Assembly (NCBI GenBank): GCA_944376605.1
Contig: CALWDE010000006.1
Span: forward strand, 62,001 to 126,000
Source of the DNA: an uncultured Bacilli bacterium
GTDB lineage: Bacteria; Bacillota_I; Bacilli_A; RFN20; CAG-826
DNA length: 64,000 nucleotides
Direction of reading: 5' to 3'
A program made the translations under genes and the position numbers. The notes below the pieces were generated by a model. It worked only from the letters and a program-made list of their open reading frames with translations. It ran no database searches and was not told the DNA's origin. Each line of letters begins with the position of its first letter. Positions within the stretch are counted from its first letter, which is position 1. Shown here piece after piece: positions 35,087 through 42,784 of this stretch.

Positions 35087-35712
35087 TGGTTAGCTTTCGG
35101 GCAATACTCTTGAACAGGGCATTCCTTGCATAAGGGCTGAAGTGCTTTGCAATATTTCCTTCCAAGAGTAATAAAAGCGCGATGCATATATGCGGCTTTC
35201 TCCTCTGGATAGAGTAAATAAAGTTTTTCACCAGCCTTAGTGGGATCTTTCGCGCGTGTTAATCCTAAGCGGCGAGTAACGCGAAAAATATGCGTATCAA
35301 CAGGAAAAGATTTCGCCTTGTCACGCTCAATAAGGAAAACGCCAGCAGTTTTGATTCCTACTCCAGGCAGACTAGTTAAAAATTCAAAATCATGAGGGAT
35401 TTCTTCCGTTCCTCTATTTTTAAATAAAATACCAAGTTTATGCAGAGATTTTGCCTTGGAATGCGCTAAACCTAAAGATGAAATATAAGGATAAATCTCT
35501 TCTTCTATCGCCTCAGCTAAACTAGAAAAGGTAGGAAATCTTTTAAACAAGGCAGGCGTTACTTTGTTAACAGAAATATCTGTTGTCTGTGCGGACAGAA
35601 GAATAGAAATTAAACATTCTCTATCATTATGAAAAATTAAAGTAGGTCCTAATTCCCCAAAGGTCTGATAAAGACGAGACTCCAAAATAGGTGCTAAATC
35701 TTTAGTTTTCAT
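35068..35712 (-). CDS. nth: Endonuclease III
   Basis: DNA glycosylase/AP lyase for oxidised pyrimidines. 214 residues from the ATG at 35712 (GGA just upstream; overlaps dnaD by 11 bp). Helix-hairpin-helix LPGVGIKTAGV carries the catalytic Lys, VDTHIFRVTRRLG the catalytic Asp, and the C-terminus the [4Fe-4S] cysteines C-x6-C-x2-C-x5-C (CKALQPLCKECPVQEYC). nth-dnaD order matches Bacillus, with reading direction dnaD then nth. Confidence 0.95.
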   Translation of the reverse strand: MKTKDLAPILESRLYQTFGELGPTLIFHNDRECLISILLSAQTTDISVNKVTPALFKRFPTFSSLAEAIEEEIYPYISSLGLAHSKAKSLHKLGILFKNRGTEEIPHDFEFLTSLPGVGIKTAGVFLIERDKAKSFPVDTHIFRVTRRLGLTRAKDPTKAGEKLYLLYPEEKAAYMHRAFITLGRKYCKALQPLCKECPVQEYCPKANHYLEGK

Positions 35713-36331
35713 TATTCCAAAATTTCTTAGCAATTTCTAAAGCAGGCGAACTGGTAGAAATATTTTCGTCAGGTGAAGAAGCGTTATTTTTGTCTTCCTC
35801 TTTTCTTTTTCTTGCTGCTTTTAGTTCATTTTCTACTCTTTTTAATGAAGTTTTTGCGTTTGTGTTTTGAATAGCTTCCTGAATTTCGTCATCCGAATAC
35901 CCATCATCAATCCAATTTCGAATGGTTTCTCTTTCAATAGGAGAAAGAGGTCTTTGATAAAGATCTTCGAACCGATGCGAGAAATAGGCGATACGTTTTT
36001 GCACGTCCCGGTCAGAGTCACGAAGAACTTCATAAAATAAAGAGTTATAAATAATCGTTTTTGCCCCATCAATAGGTGATCTGTTTTCATCTCCTAAGGA
36101 GTAATTAAAATATTTTTTTGTTATAAGGCCGCTTAGCACTTCATCAATCTCTTTCTCCGAATAATTCATTACCATCGCCAATGTGCTAGGCATAATCAAA
36201 GCGTTTCCCTTTTTTAATAGATGATTCACCATTAAAAGCACAAGCACTTCTTTTTCCGACAGTTGTAGCTTTTTGTAAGTTTCAAGCAGAGCGTATTCAA
36301 ATGAAACAGCCTCTTCTAAAGTCTTATTCAT
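35702..36331 (-). CDS. dnaD: DnaD-like replication initiation protein
   Basis: Primosome component that remodels DNA and helps load the replicative helicase. 209 residues: N-terminal winged-helix domain (about 1-100), then a DnaB_2-type domain with FEDLYQRPLSPIERETIRNW and the following DDEIQEAI helix, and a charged tail. Its ATG overlaps the cca 3' end by 8 bp. Placed between cca and nth, as expected for Bacilli. Confidence 0.88.
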   Translation of the reverse strand: MNKTLEEAVSFEYALLETYKKLQLSEKEVLVLLMVNHLLKKGNALIMPSTLAMVMNYSEKEIDEVLSGLITKKYFNYSLGDENRSPIDGAKTIIYNSLFYEVLRDSDRDVQKRIAYFSHRFEDLYQRPLSPIERETIRNWIDDGYSDDEIQEAIQNTNAKTSLKRVENELKAARKRKEEDKNNASSPDENISTSSPALEIAKKFWNNEN

Positions 36332-36962
36332 AACTTGGCATTACTCCTTTCCAACCTTTTTCCCGTTCCTCTTTAATTTTCGCAGGATTAATTTTTAGTA
36401 AAAGATAGCGATAAGAATCTAGCGCCTTCTTTGTTTTTTCTTCAATAGAAAAAGAAAGGGTTAAGGCAAAACGTTCCGCGCGGCAAATACGAAGCGGATC
36501 TTCCTTTACACGTGTTTCTGGATCACCAATAAAACGGATGACACCATCACGAAGATCATCTTTGCCTTTATGAAAGTCAATTACATCTTCCTTTAAATCA
36601 AGGTACAAAGCGTTAATCGTAAAGTCCCTCCGCCATGAATCTTCCTCAATGTTTTTAGTAAAAGAAATTGCAGATGGGTGACGAAAATCAAGATATTTAC
36701 TCTCTTTTCTCATGGTCGTTAAGTCAATTCTCCTACTATTAAATCTTGTATGAATTGACCCATACCTTTGGAAAGTGAAATCACCATTAGGGAATGCTTT
36801 TTGCAAAATAGAGGGCTCAGCAGTTGTACAATAATCAAAATCGGTAATTTCTCTATGCAAGAGATAATCACGAACCGTTCCTCCGCAAGCGTACGCAGTT
36901 TCCTTATAAGGGCGCAACGCTTCATTTAGCCAGTCTAATATGAGAAAAAGTTCGTTTTTCAT
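36324..36962 (-). CDS. cca: Short CCA-adding / poly(A) polymerase-like nucleotidyltransferase
   Basis: Class II tRNA nucleotidyltransferase fold. 212 residues: head domain with GGTVRDYLL (about 27-35), metal motif DFDYCT, then RRIDLTTM and the template motif region WRRDFTINAL, followed by the neck motif KEDPLRICRAERF. It stops at about residue 212 where Bacillus Cca continues to about 400, so body and tail domains that grip tRNA are missing. The next gene, dnaD, starts in its last codons. Start ATG at 36962 lies 6 nt after a TATAAT box, suggesting a leaderless mRNA. Confidence 0.85.
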   Translation of the reverse strand: MKNELFLILDWLNEALRPYKETAYACGGTVRDYLLHREITDFDYCTTAEPSILQKAFPNGDFTFQRYGSIHTRFNSRRIDLTTMRKESKYLDFRHPSAISFTKNIEEDSWRRDFTINALYLDLKEDVIDFHKGKDDLRDGVIRFIGDPETRVKEDPLRICRAERFALTLSFSIEEKTKKALDSYRYLLLKINPAKIKEEREKGWKGVMPSYE

Positions 36963-36974
36963 AATCCCATTATA
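36963..36974 (-). promoter_or_regulatory. cca -10 box, probable leaderless start
   Basis: TATAAT at 36974-36969, then GGGATT, then the ATG. No good -35 hexamer at normal distance, and it overlaps the T-run of the hup terminator. Confidence 0.5.
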
Positions 36975-36975
36975 C

Positions 36976-37003
36976 AAAAAACCCTTTCTTCTAAGAGAAA
37001 GGG
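36976..37003 (-). terminator. Intrinsic terminator of hup
   Basis: CCCTTTCT (36982-36989) pairs with AGAAAGGG (36996-37003); on the minus strand it is followed by TTTTTT. 23 bp past the hup stop. Confidence 0.88.
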
Positions 37004-37025
37004 AATTTAGGTTTGCTAAGTAAGA

Positions 37026-37298
37026 TTAGTTAAGCTTATCTTTGAGAACTTGGCTAGCCTTGAAGGTTGCAGTAGCAGAGGCAGGAATTTCAATCTTTTC
37101 TTGAGTAGATGGATTGGTTCCAATGCGTGGTCCACGTACTTTCTTCTCAAAAATACCAAAGCCAGAGATCTTTACAGTGTCACCATCAATAAGCGCTTTT
37201 TCAATGGCAACAAAAACAGCATCAACAATGTCTTCTGCTTCTTTTTTTGGAGTGTCAGTGATGTCAACCACCTTTGCAATGAGTTCAGTCTTGTTCAT
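37026..37298 (-). CDS. hup: DNA-binding protein HU
   Basis: Small histone-like protein that bends and compacts DNA. 90 residues: MNKTELIAKV start, GFGIFEKK hinge, the RGPRIGTNPSTQEKIEIPAS arm, and FKASQVLKDKLN C-terminus. Complete. A near-perfect ribosome site AAGGAGG before the ATG suggests high expression. Monocistronic, with its own terminator. A cre-like motif lies at 37366-37379 over the likely -35. Confidence 0.97.
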   Translation of the reverse strand: MNKTELIAKVVDITDTPKKEAEDIVDAVFVAIEKALIDGDTVKISGFGIFEKKVRGPRIGTNPSTQEKIEIPASATATFKASQVLKDKLN

Positions 37299-37352
37299 GG
37301 GTTATAACCCTCCTTATATGCTGAATTGAAACGACAAAAGAACACTACCATT

Positions 37353-37379
37353 ATTAAAATATTTATGCAAGCGCTTTCA
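37353..37379. promoter_or_regulatory. hup promoter region with cre-like motif
   Basis: TGCAAGCGCTTTCA at 37366-37379 fits the cre pattern TGNAANCGNTNNCA. On the minus strand it includes a TTGCAT hexamer (about 37371-37366) that could be the -35 of hup, with a poor TAGTGT -10 17 bp on. Carbon control of HU is speculative. Confidence 0.4.
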
Positions 37380-37491
37380 AATAAAATTTTTTTAGATTTT
37401 ATCGACAAATTACAAGTTGCAAAAAGTCTATTTATAAAAATTTTTACTCAATGTTTTTTAAAATTGTATAAACAGTGTATAAATTTTATCT

Positions 37492-38793
37492 TTATTTTTT
37501 TGCTCGATAAATGATGTCGATAGGAGTGCCACTAAAATCAAAACTTTCGCGAATACGATTTTCTAAGTAACGGGTGTAACTAAAGTGAGCGTGTTTCGGA
37601 TCATTGACAAAAAGTATAAAAGTAGGTGGTGCCGTTCTTGCCTGCGAGGCATAGGAAATCCGCAGTCTTCCATGATTAAAATCTGGCGTTGGATTCATTT
37701 CTTGTGCGTCTAAAATAATGTTATTAAGTAAGTTGGTAGGAATTCTTCTATGGAAGGCTTCGTGACATAAATCTACCATAGGTAATACTTTCTCTACGCC
37801 TTCATATGTTTTAGCTGAAATGAACAAAATCGGCGCATAATCCAGGAATTTTATCTGATTTCTAAGATTTTCAACGAATTCATCCTTGTTAAATTTCTTT
37901 TTTCCTTCATCCCACTTATTGACCAAAATGATAATCGATTTTTTCTCTTCCACCGCGTAGCCAACCACGTGTTTATCTTGTTCTCTTAGCCCTTCTGCCC
38001 CATCTAGCAAAAAGAGAACAACTTCTGCTCTTTGAATGGCAGATAAAGCGCGCAAGGCAGCATATTTATCAATGGATTCGTAAATCTTTCCTCTTTTTAC
38101 TAAACCTGCCGTGTCAATACAAACATACTTCTTACCATCTCTTTCAAATGGAGTGTCTACTGAATCTCGAGTGGTTCCTGCAATATTTGAGACAATCGTT
38201 CTTGTCTCACCAAGTAACCGATTGGATAAGGAACTTTTTCCAACATTCGGTCTACCAATTAAAGCAAAAGAAATTGCATCTTCTTGCACAATATTTTCTC
38301 TTTCTGGTAACAAAGAAATAACTCTGTCCAATAAATCGCCTATACCAATACCGTGCGCTCCCGACACCGCTAAAGGATCACCAAGTCCTAAGCGATAAAA
38401 TTCTGCTGTATCAGCAATTTCTTGAATATTATCTACTTTATTAACAACCAAAATGACTGGCTTTTTTGTTTTTTGCAACAACCTAGCAATAAATTTATCA
38501 TCGCCAGTCACACCCTTTTTCCCGTCTGTAACAAAAACTATGGCGTCTGACTCTTCTAGAGCAATTTCAACTTGAGCCCTTATTTCTTCTTGAAAGGGAG
38601 CATCTTTAATCTGAATTCCACCCGTATCAATAATTGTAAACTGTTTAGTTAACCATTCCGCATGAGCATACAAGCGGTCTCTTGTGACACCAGGAGTTTC
38701 CTCAACAATAGAGCGCCTCTCCCCTACAATACGATTAAAAATCGTGCTTTTCCCCGAGGAAGGAGAACCAACTAGAGCAACTGTTCCTAACAT
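37492..38793 (-). CDS. der: GTPase Der (EngA)
   Basis: Essential ribosome-assembly GTPase with two tandem G domains and a KH-like C-terminal domain. 433 residues. First P-loop GSPSSGKST, where the usual form is GRPNVGKST, a mild departure; second P-loop GRPNVGKSS; DTGGI and DTAGL G3 motifs; NKVD and NKWD G4 motifs. Its first codons overlap the cmk 3' end by 7 bp. Confidence 0.95.
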   Translation of the reverse strand: MLGTVALVGSPSSGKSTIFNRIVGERRSIVEETPGVTRDRLYAHAEWLTKQFTIIDTGGIQIKDAPFQEEIRAQVEIALEESDAIVFVTDGKKGVTGDDKFIARLLQKTKKPVILVVNKVDNIQEIADTAEFYRLGLGDPLAVSGAHGIGIGDLLDRVISLLPERENIVQEDAISFALIGRPNVGKSSLSNRLLGETRTIVSNIAGTTRDSVDTPFERDGKKYVCIDTAGLVKRGKIYESIDKYAALRALSAIQRAEVVLFLLDGAEGLREQDKHVVGYAVEEKKSIIILVNKWDEGKKKFNKDEFVENLRNQIKFLDYAPILFISAKTYEGVEKVLPMVDLCHEAFHRRIPTNLLNNIILDAQEMNPTPDFNHGRLRISYASQARTAPPTFILFVNDPKHAHFSYTRYLENRIRESFDFSGTPIDIIYRAKK

Positions 38794-39473
38794 TTTGGGG
38801 TAACTCCTGTTTTATCTTTTACAACCTCCAAAACCGCATTAACCGATTCCTCAATTGATAAAAAAGAAGTGTCGATCAAAACCGAATCTGGGGCAGGTTT
38901 TAAAGGAGCAAATTCTCGATGAGAATCGATGTAGTCTCTCTTTCTAACGTCTTCCTCAACTTCTTTTAAAGAAGTATTAATTCCCTTTTCTAAATTTTCT
39001 TCATATCGCCGCACAGCTCTAGTTTCTACCGATGCGATTTGGAAAATTTTAACTTGGGCCTGTGGAAGAACATAAGTGCCAATATCTCTCCCATCCATCA
39101 CAACCGAACGAGAGTCAGCCATTTTTCTCTGCATTTCCACTAAGGCAAGACGAATCGGTTTCATTGCAGCAATGTAAGACACATTACCAGAAACAATGGG
39201 TTGCCGAATCATTTTACTTACATCTTCCCCGCACAAAATCGTCTTCCCTTCAGAGTCAAACTCAATCGATATGGAAGGAAGAAGAGAGACAGCCTGTGCC
39301 TCATCTTTCGGATCTAATCCGTTTTTAATACACGCTAAAGTGACTGCGCGATACATTGCTCCCGTATCGATATAAGTAAAACCAAGGCGTTCTGCCACTC
39401 TTTTCGCAACTGTGCTTTTACCAGCGGCTGCAGGCCCGTCGATAGCAATCGCAATTACAGGATGATCTTGCAT
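38787..39473 (-). CDS. cmk: Cytidylate kinase
   Basis: Phosphorylates CMP and dCMP. 228 residues; P-loop DGPAAAGKST at about 11-20, then DTGAMYRAVTLA, MDGRDIGTYVLP and RKRDYIDSHR-type (VRKRDYIDSHREFAPL) substrate loops, all as in the family. GGAGG before the ATG. cmk-der coupling is common in Firmicutes. Confidence 0.95.
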   Translation of the reverse strand: MQDHPVIAIAIDGPAAAGKSTVAKRVAERLGFTYIDTGAMYRAVTLACIKNGLDPKDEAQAVSLLPSISIEFDSEGKTILCGEDVSKMIRQPIVSGNVSYIAAMKPIRLALVEMQRKMADSRSVVMDGRDIGTYVLPQAQVKIFQIASVETRAVRRYEENLEKGINTSLKEVEEDVRKRDYIDSHREFAPLKPAPDSVLIDTSFLSIEESVNAVLEVVKDKTGVTPKC

Positions 39474-39488
39474 AATTCTCCTCCATTA

Positions 39489-39794
39489 CTACTTAGCTAC
39501 CCAAAAGAAATAAAGGAGCAAAAGTAAAATAAAAACAACAACAAAGGCGACAATTTCTAAGATAAAAACAATTCTTTCCCTCTTTCGATATTGGGAATAA
39601 GGCGTCGCGCGATTTCTTCCTTTTTTCCCTAAAGAAGGATAACTAATTGAAACAGCAGGAGAGCTTTGCCCAACCGTATGCTTATCTTCATCAGAAAGAG
39701 GGACAGCGATAGGCTCACTCTCAGGAAAAGCATCGTCAGGTAGAGACTCAATCTTCTCTCTATACCGTCTCCACTTCTCCATCCTTGTTTTCAT
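39489..39794 (-). CDS. Small protein with C-terminal membrane helix, unknown function
   Basis: 101 residues from the ATG at 39794 (112 if started at 39830). Charged N-terminal half (RMEKWRRYREKIESL), a proline/serine linker, a basic patch (KKGRNRATPYSQYRKRER) and one C-terminal helix of about 23 residues, so most of it should be cytoplasmic. No family recognised. A TAAAAT box lies 7 nt before the ATG at 39794 and favours that start. Upstream of cmk with a 15-bp gap. Confidence 0.6.
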   Translation of the reverse strand: MKTRMEKWRRYREKIESLPDDAFPESEPIAVPLSDEDKHTVGQSSPAVSISYPSLGKKGRNRATPYSQYRKRERIVFILEIVAFVVVFILLLLLYFFWVAK

Positions 39795-39933
39795 ACCTTG
39801 TATTTTAACCGATTCTAAAAAGGGATTCATTAGTTAGTCATAATTAACTAGATATAATCGAGAAAAAGGATATTTTCTTCGGTTTATCTTATCTCTTTTG
39901 AGGGTTATAATCGTATCAGCGGAGGGATATCAA

Positions 39934-40122
39934 ATGGCAAAAAAAGTCAAAGTAAATCTTGATGCTTGCATCGGATGCGGTGTTTGCGTTTCGAGCGCTC
40001 CTGATGTCTTTGCTTTCACCGATGATGGCAAGAGCGAAGTCGTTGGCGATGTAACCGATGATGCAGCAATCGAAGATGTTGTTGCTAGCTGCCCAGTTGG
40101 TGCAATTGAAGTCGAAGACTAA
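39934..40122 (+). CDS. fer: Ferredoxin, single [4Fe-4S] cluster
   Basis: Small electron carrier, 62 residues. Cluster cysteines at C12, C15, C18 and C53 (CIGCGVC and CPVGAI). Acidic overall. The ATG at 39934 has a strong GGAGGG upstream; the frame is open 12 codons further but without support. Resembles Fer of Bacillus. Followed by a Fur-box-like palindrome and a terminator. Confidence 0.94.
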   Translation: MAKKVKVNLDACIGCGVCVSSAPDVFAFTDDGKSEVVGDVTDDAAIEDVVASCPVGAIEVED

Positions 40123-40139
40123 TTGAGAATCATTCTCAA
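40123..40139. promoter_or_regulatory. Fur/PerR-box-like perfect palindrome after fer
   Basis: TTGAGAATCATTCTCAA, immediately after the fer stop. The inner TGAGAAT-C-ATTCTCA has the 7-1-7 layout of a Fur-family box with two symmetrical substitutions. It lies between convergent genes, so an mRNA 3' hairpin is the plainer reading. Confidence 0.35.
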
Positions 40140-40148
40140 AGAAAATTA

Positions 40149-40171
40149 AGCAGGCATGTGCCTGCTTTTTT
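40149..40171 (+). terminator. Intrinsic terminator of fer
   Basis: AGCAGGC, loop ATGT, GCCTGCT, then a T-run. Confidence 0.88.
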
Positions 40172-40885
40172 CTATTGTGATTGTCTTCTCTTTTTGTCTC
40201 CTTCGTAATGAAGAAGTCTACCTATTGAACGATAAATTAAGAAAGTAAGAACAATAACCGCGGCATCCTTGATGAGATTTAAAGGCAAGACTGCCATAAA
40301 TGCATATGGCCAAGATAAATCAGTAATTGCAGGGTTTACTGCTTGGCACATTCCTAAAATCGTTTCGTAACTAAGACCCATTACAAACATATAGAAAGGA
40401 AGCATGGCATACACATTTAGCACCATAGACACTACTAGTTGACAAATTGTGCCTACAGCAAATCCAATTCCCACTCCTTTTAAATTTCTCTTCTTTTGGT
40501 AAATAAAAGCGGCAGGAAGAATAAAAGCGGCACTAAATAGAAAATCCGCAAGTTCACCGACGCATAAAGTTGATGTAAAAGGAAGTTTTATTAAAGTCTT
40601 AATCACTAAAACAGCCATTCCTGTCCATGGTCCATAGGCAAAAGCGGCGATAAAAACTGGCACTTCATCAAAATGAAGAGAAAGAAAAGGTGGAAGGAAG
40701 GGTAAAGAGATAGAAAAGACTGGCACAACGTATAACACAGATGCTAAAGCGCCAAAAATTCCGACTCTTGCTGCTAAACGAGAATAAGAAAAATGTGGCC
40801 TTGGATAACTGGAAAAATAAAGTTTTAGCAGAAAAACAACAAGAAGAATTAGAAGAATAATGAAACAAATTGAGCGGTAATCCAT
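40172..40885 (-). CDS. ribU: Riboflavin ECF transporter substrate-binding subunit RibU
   Basis: S-component that takes up riboflavin with a shared ECF energising module (not in this window). 237 residues, about six membrane helices; the LHFDEVPVFIAAFAYGPWTG segment after helix 2 is the RibU-type substrate loop (usually KxDxSDxPA). N-terminal helix extension of about 30 residues. Controlled by an FMN riboswitch directly upstream, which supports the assignment strongly. The ATG at 40885 comes after GGGGG-TTTTTC. Confidence 0.93.
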   Translation of the reverse strand: MDYRSICFIILLILLVVFLLKLYFSSYPRPHFSYSRLAARVGIFGALASVLYVVPVFSISLPFLPPFLSLHFDEVPVFIAAFAYGPWTGMAVLVIKTLIKLPFTSTLCVGELADFLFSAAFILPAAFIYQKKRNLKGVGIGFAVGTICQLVVSMVLNVYAMLPFYMFVMGLSYETILGMCQAVNPAITDLSWPYAFMAVLPLNLIKDAAVIVLTFLIYRSIGRLLHYEGDKKRRQSQ

Positions 40886-41046
40886 GAAAAACCCCCGGTA
40901 ACAGACTGCTCCGGGGCGTTAATTTTTTCCCACATCTTTCATCCGGACTTTACCGTTGGCGCCGGAATTTCACCGGTCTCCTGCTTCCTAAGAAGCTCGC
41001 GGGCTATACCGCCAGTCGACGAATTACACGCCGCCCTGAAGCAAAC
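40886..41046 (-). promoter_or_regulatory. FMN riboswitch (RFN element) controlling ribU
   Basis: Aptamer about 41046-40934 on the minus strand with conserved blocks CTTCAGGGCGG, GGCGGTATAGCCCGCGAGC, CCGGTGAAATTCCGG and AACGGTAAAGTCCGGATG. The expression platform is a hairpin CCCCGG (40916-40911) / CCGGGG (40898-40893) followed by G and TTTTTC up to the ATG. The G-run that would serve as ribosome site is inside the stem, so FMN likely blocks translation, termination or both. A TATACT at 41054-41049 may be the -10. Confidence 0.95.
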
Positions 41047-41078
41047 TGAGTATAGTCTTTTTTATCTAGAAAGGAAGA

Positions 41079-41921
41079 TTATTCCTTCCATAATGATTTT
41101 ATAAAATCTTCTTTCTCTTGTTCTGTTTCAAAAGATAAGTAAATCGATTTTTTTCCTACAGTAACTTTATTCGCGCCGATTTTTTCTTTTAAGCGAATCG
41201 CGTCAACATCAAGTTGGGCATTGCTTCCTAAAGTTTTTGCTAACAGTTCTGTGTCTCTTACCGACAAATGATTTTTATGAATTAAGCGCACCGCTTCAAA
41301 GATTTCTTCTTCAGATAAAGGCGCAATGGCCCTGGCATGGCCATAGGAAAGTTTCCCTTTTGAAACTTCGCGAATCACGGAATCAGGAAGCTTTAGAAGA
41401 CGAAGAGAATTTGTAACTTGGCTGCGTGATTGATGTGATAAATCCGCTAAAGTTTTTTGACTATACGAGAAACGACGAATGAGCTCGTCATATAAAAGAG
41501 CCATTTCTACAACGTTAGAATCACGTTGATCACGACTATCGGCTAAAATCATGAGTAAAGTCTCTTCATCACTGACAGAACAAACAACGCAAGGCACTGT
41601 TTCTAGAAGTGCCTTTTTTGCTCCAAAATAACGTTTTCTACCTAAAATTACTTCATAATGTGAACCAGAAGGACGTACCACTAGAGGCGAAAAAATGCCT
41701 TTTTCTTTTACGGATTTTCCTAAATTTTCAATCGTTTCTGGAGACAGAATAGCGCGTTTAACAAAAGGACTATCGTCAATTTGTGAGAGAGGAATATCAC
41801 GCGAACGATAGGTTTGATATTCCTTTTCTAACTCGGCAATAACGTCATTTCTAGCAAACTTCTTAATAAGATCGGGCAAATGACTTGTTGTCGAAGAAGA
41901 CTTTTTCTTAGACATGTCCAA
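41079..41921 (-). CDS. parB: Chromosome partitioning protein ParB (Spo0J-like)
   Basis: CTP-dependent clamp that loads at parS and organises origins. 280 residues: N-terminal CTPase motifs (VVRPSGSHYEVILGRKRYFGAKKA; the usual GERR reads GRKR), central helix-turn-helix (TLADLSHQSRSQVTNSLRLL), GKLSYGHARAI, and C-terminal dimerisation segment. Overlaps the parA 3' end by 14 bp. No consensus parS was found in the window. Confidence 0.92.
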   Translation of the reverse strand: MDMSKKKSSSTTSHLPDLIKKFARNDVIAELEKEYQTYRSRDIPLSQIDDSPFVKRAILSPETIENLGKSVKEKGIFSPLVVRPSGSHYEVILGRKRYFGAKKALLETVPCVVCSVSDEETLLMILADSRDQRDSNVVEMALLYDELIRRFSYSQKTLADLSHQSRSQVTNSLRLLKLPDSVIREVSKGKLSYGHARAIAPLSEEEIFEAVRLIHKNHLSVRDTELLAKTLGSNAQLDVDAIRLKEKIGANKVTVGKKSIYLSFETEQEKEDFIKSLWKE

Positions 41922-42675
41922 GTATCTCCCTTGCTAAAGCAAAATAGGCTAAAGATCCTTGAGCATTTGGACGGAAGGTAGTGACAGGTTTCCCCTGCAT
42001 CGTGCTATCCGGAATCGAAATATTACGAGGTATGGAAGTCTCAAAAGTACTCTCACGGAAAAGATCCCGAACTTCTCTTGCAATAGTGGTTCCAAGAGCA
42101 GTTCTTTGATCATACATTGTGAGTAAAAAGCCCTCAATTCTTAAGGCGCTATTATAAGAGTTTTGAATTTGAACAATTGAAGAGAGAATTGCGGCCACAG
42201 CTTCCATAGCAAAATACTCACATTGCACAGGAATAATGACTGAATCGGAAGCAACTAAACCATTGATATTAAGCAAACCTAAAGATGGTGGACAATCAAT
42301 AATGATATAGTCATAAGCTTCACGAACTGGCACAAGGGCCTCTTTTAGAGCATAAAATGGATTATTTTTGCCCTTTTGAATGAAGTAAGAGTCTAATGAG
42401 GCAAGTTTTAGATTGCTTGCTAGTAAATCAAGCCGGGGTTCGCCAGTTTTCATTAAAACAGCAGATATTTCTTTTTCCCCAGTCAAAACATCATAAATTG
42501 TGAAGGGCAAAGCGGTAACATCGACACCAAGTCCTCTCCCAGCGTTACCCTGGGAATCAAAATCAACAAGTAAAACTCTCTTCCCATAATGCGCTAACGC
42601 ACTAGAAAGATTAATAGCCGTTGTTGTTTTACCAACGCCTCCTTTTTGATTCGCGATTGCAATGACTTTACCCAT
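41908..42675 (-). CDS. parA: Chromosome partitioning ATPase ParA (Soj-like)
   Basis: Walker-type ATPase that drives origin segregation with ParB. 255 residues from the ATG at 42675: deviant Walker A KGGVGKTT, DFDSQGNAG, Walker B IIDCPPSLG. The frame is open upstream only to a TTG at 42738 with no better site. TAAAAT lies 8 nt before the ATG and TTTCCA 17 bp further, with no ribosome site, so the mRNA is probably leaderless or nearly so. Confidence 0.94.
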   Translation of the reverse strand: MGKVIAIANQKGGVGKTTTAINLSSALAHYGKRVLLVDFDSQGNAGRGLGVDVTALPFTIYDVLTGEKEISAVLMKTGEPRLDLLASNLKLASLDSYFIQKGKNNPFYALKEALVPVREAYDYIIIDCPPSLGLLNINGLVASDSVIIPVQCEYFAMEAVAAILSSIVQIQNSYNSALRIEGFLLTMYDQRTALGTTIAREVRDLFRESTFETSIPRNISIPDSTMQGKPVTTFRPNAQGSLAYFALAREILGHV

Positions 42676-42683
42676 ATATAAGT

Positions 42684-42712
42684 ATTTTACCTTTAGTGTA
42701 CAGAGTTGGAAA
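42684..42712 (-). promoter_or_regulatory. parA promoter, near-leaderless
   Basis: TTTCCA (42712-42707), 17 bp, TAAAAT (42689-42684), then 8 nt to the ATG. Confidence 0.55.
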
Positions 42713-42784
42713 ATAAAGAATGTTTCATGAAATAACAAATGTAAGATAGATTAAATTTTATAGATTAAATAAAAATCGACACTT

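Noticed and set aside
37326-37514. 62-codon plus-strand open frame between hup and der
   Set aside because: Low-complexity AT-rich translation in a promoter region, no ribosome site.
41071-41087. Hairpin AAGGAA/TTCCTT at the parB stop as a terminator
   Set aside because: No T-run follows on the minus strand, so it does not meet the pattern of an intrinsic terminator.
42721-42736. parS-like sequence TGTTTCATGAAATA upstream of parA
   Set aside because: It matches the parS arms but lacks the central CG; ParB sites have fixed spacing, so it is unlikely to work. No true 16-bp parS was found.
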